Below, piece by piece: positions 62,483 through 64,000 of a stretch of 64,000 nt of DNA. Origin of the DNA: Aphelocoma coerulescens (taxonomy: Eukaryota > Chordata > Aves > Passeriformes > Corvidae). The notes below the pieces were generated by a model, which had not been told where the DNA came from, ran no database searches, and worked only from the letters and a program-made list of their open reading frames with translations. The translations under genes and the position numbers were made by a program. Positions within the stretch are counted from its first letter, which is position 1, and each line of letters opens with the position of its first letter. The stretch is taken from contig NC_091033.1 of assembly GCF_041296385.1 (NCBI RefSeq), positions 10,868,001 through 10,932,000 of the forward strand, given 5' to 3'.

Positions 62483-64000
62483 GGGCTCGGGGCTGTAAAT
62501 GAAATCCCTGTCTCAGGGAGACAGCTCCACACTGAGGGACTCTGTGGTCTGGGCTTCAGCAATAAATCTCCCTCAATAAATCCTCTGGAGCAGGGTAGAG
62601 GAGCTGGGAGCTGTGGCTTCACACCTTCACCCGTCCACACCGGGCAAGAGGGAGCAAAGCTGAGCCTCTCGGGGAGCCTGGGCTGTTGGTGGGGCTGTTC
62701 TGCTGCTGCAAAAGGCTGAATCCTGGGAACAGATATATGGGGAGTGATGCTCATGCAGGGTCTCTGTTACCATGTGTGTGCACAGACAAGACCCGAGGTC
62801 CTCACCAGATTTGCCACAGAGTGGCTGTTCCATCTGCAGGCAGAGATGGGTTCTGGCATCTCAAAAATCACCAAAACTGGCAGCTTTTCCCTGCTGATTG
62901 GATCTGCAGCAGGTCACAGGTCCCCACTTGCCTGAGGACTCTGAGGAGAAGAAAATCAGCAGTGAGCCCCAACCCTGGTGGCAGCACGGCCTCAGCCATG
63001 CACAGAAGGCAAAGGTGTTGCCCACACCCCAGCCCCAAACCCTGATCTGCCGGGCTCTGCCTGCAGCACTGAGTCACAGCTGCAGGGATCCGGATCCGGC
63101 ACCGAGCACCTGGGCTGCCCCCGCGCCTCCCACCTCCCACCACATGCCAGCCCAGCCCTACCTTCCTGAGCAGAGGGCTGGCACCAGTCCCAGCCGGGGT
63201 GTCACCTTCCCGGGACGGCTGGGCTGGAGCCCTGTGTCTCGAAATGCTGGGTTCAGCCCTCGGAGACACCAGCCTTGGGGAAAGGGCTGTACCCTTTAGT
63301 ACAAGGTGGGCAGGACCTGATCCAGCAGCAGTGAGCACAGTAGGAGCAGATGCAGCCACCAACTCCTCTGCTCCCAGTTGCAATCCCTTCCCAGATTATA
63401 CAGCACTGGAGAATGAAAATGGAATTAGTGCCTGAGTGCTTCAGAGCCTTCCCAGCTGGCGCTTGGGGTGTCAGTCCCATGATGGCAGTGGTTGATCTCA
63501 CAACCTCCCTTCAGCCCTGGGGAGGTGCTTTGTCCAGGGCAGAGCCGAATTTAGGACTCAGTGATCTTTGGAAGTGCATCCCATTAACATCAGGAGGGTT
63601 TTTTTCTGTTTTGCACGTTATTTCCCGTGGCTGGTTTTCAGCTGTGGCTCTTGGGGCTGAGGTCAGTTCCCAATCCCATTTCACAGCAGCAGATCTTGAG
63701 CTGGACGAGCCACACCATGCTTTTATTTGCCAGGATCGATCACTCACCCTGGGAACGAGTGGGTTATGCCCTGGGAAGTGGGAGCAGTGAATATTTTTTA
63801 ATTGTTTCCCCAGAGAGTGAGATCTCTACTCTGTTTGCATCAGATTTGCTCAAAAGCCAAACAAAGTGGCTCTGGGATGGTTCGTGTTCAGGCAGCTGCT
63901 CCGCTGATCCGAGCCTGCCGAGCTCGCTGCTTGTGCTTGCTGGCGCGTGCCTCATTTCTTTTGAAAACCAGATGCTTTAGGGGAAACTTTCTTCTTCCAG
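62483..64000. other. Intergenic sequence to the window end, possibly entering another gene
   Basis: CpG-rich patches continue to about 63.2 kb. An 8-bp hairpin (CCTGCAGC/GCTGCAGG) lies at 63060-63086. The last bases, ACTTTCTTCTTCCAG, look like a splice acceptor, so an exon could start at the first base beyond the window. No exon is identified inside. Confidence 0.4.

Noticed and set aside
61897..62754. Minus-strand open frame of 285 codons, the longest outside the provirus
   Set aside because: It lies in GC-rich DNA, has no domain, is rich in Pro/Gly/Ser/Trp as expected of chance frames, and spans the 62.4 kb inverted repeat. No promoter or splice signals support it.

Overview
The window is genomic DNA from a bird. 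It carries the 3' half of a vertebrate GATA5 gene, several CR1 LINE tails of the kind that dominate avian genomes, and an ERV-L-like endogenous retrovirus. The species cannot be named from the sequence alone.

Layout. Bases 1-3675 are intron. Four GATA5 coding exons on the + strand follow: 3676-3801 (C-terminal zinc finger), 4744-4831 (basic tail), 5326-5450, and 6417-6572 with the stop. They join in phase at consensus splice sites. A 3' UTR with several AATAAA signals ends by about 7.2 kb. The exons upstream of the C-finger exon, including the N-finger exon, lie outside the window. A CR1 tail sits in the intron just after the C-finger exon.

From 7.2 to 17.4 kb I see no gene. Bases 17413-24074 are a complete 6.66 kb provirus on the minus strand, flanked by a 5-bp target duplication (CCATG). 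Its two LTRs (653 and 652 bp) differ only by one A in a homopolymer, so it inserted very recently. It has an open gag (643 codons from the best ATG) and an open pol (protease, reverse transcriptase, RNase H, integrase, all catalytic residues present). The two are in the same frame, separated by one UAG codon that lies inside a predicted hairpin. There is no env, no dUTPase domain and no CCHC zinc knuckle. The Gag N terminus is strongly hydrophobic, as if membrane-embedded, which is unusual for a retroviral Gag.

From 24.1 kb to the end I find no convincing protein-coding exon. This 40 kb holds three more CR1 tails (42.0, 49.8 and 55.1 kb), mononucleotide and short tandem repeats, and a few stretches that look regulatory: a CpG-rich block with SOX- and GATA-type motifs near 36.2-36.4 kb, CpG clusters at 54.6-54.9 and 62.4-63.1 kb, and a 21-bp inverted repeat around a GC-rich 80-base centre at 62.36-62.48 kb. 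The final bases resemble a splice acceptor, so another gene may begin just past the window.

The most noteworthy item is the young, env-less provirus with a membrane-type Gag, a same-frame UAG gag/pol junction and an offset primer-binding site. Its 3' LTR transcribes toward the GATA5 3' end in antisense orientation.
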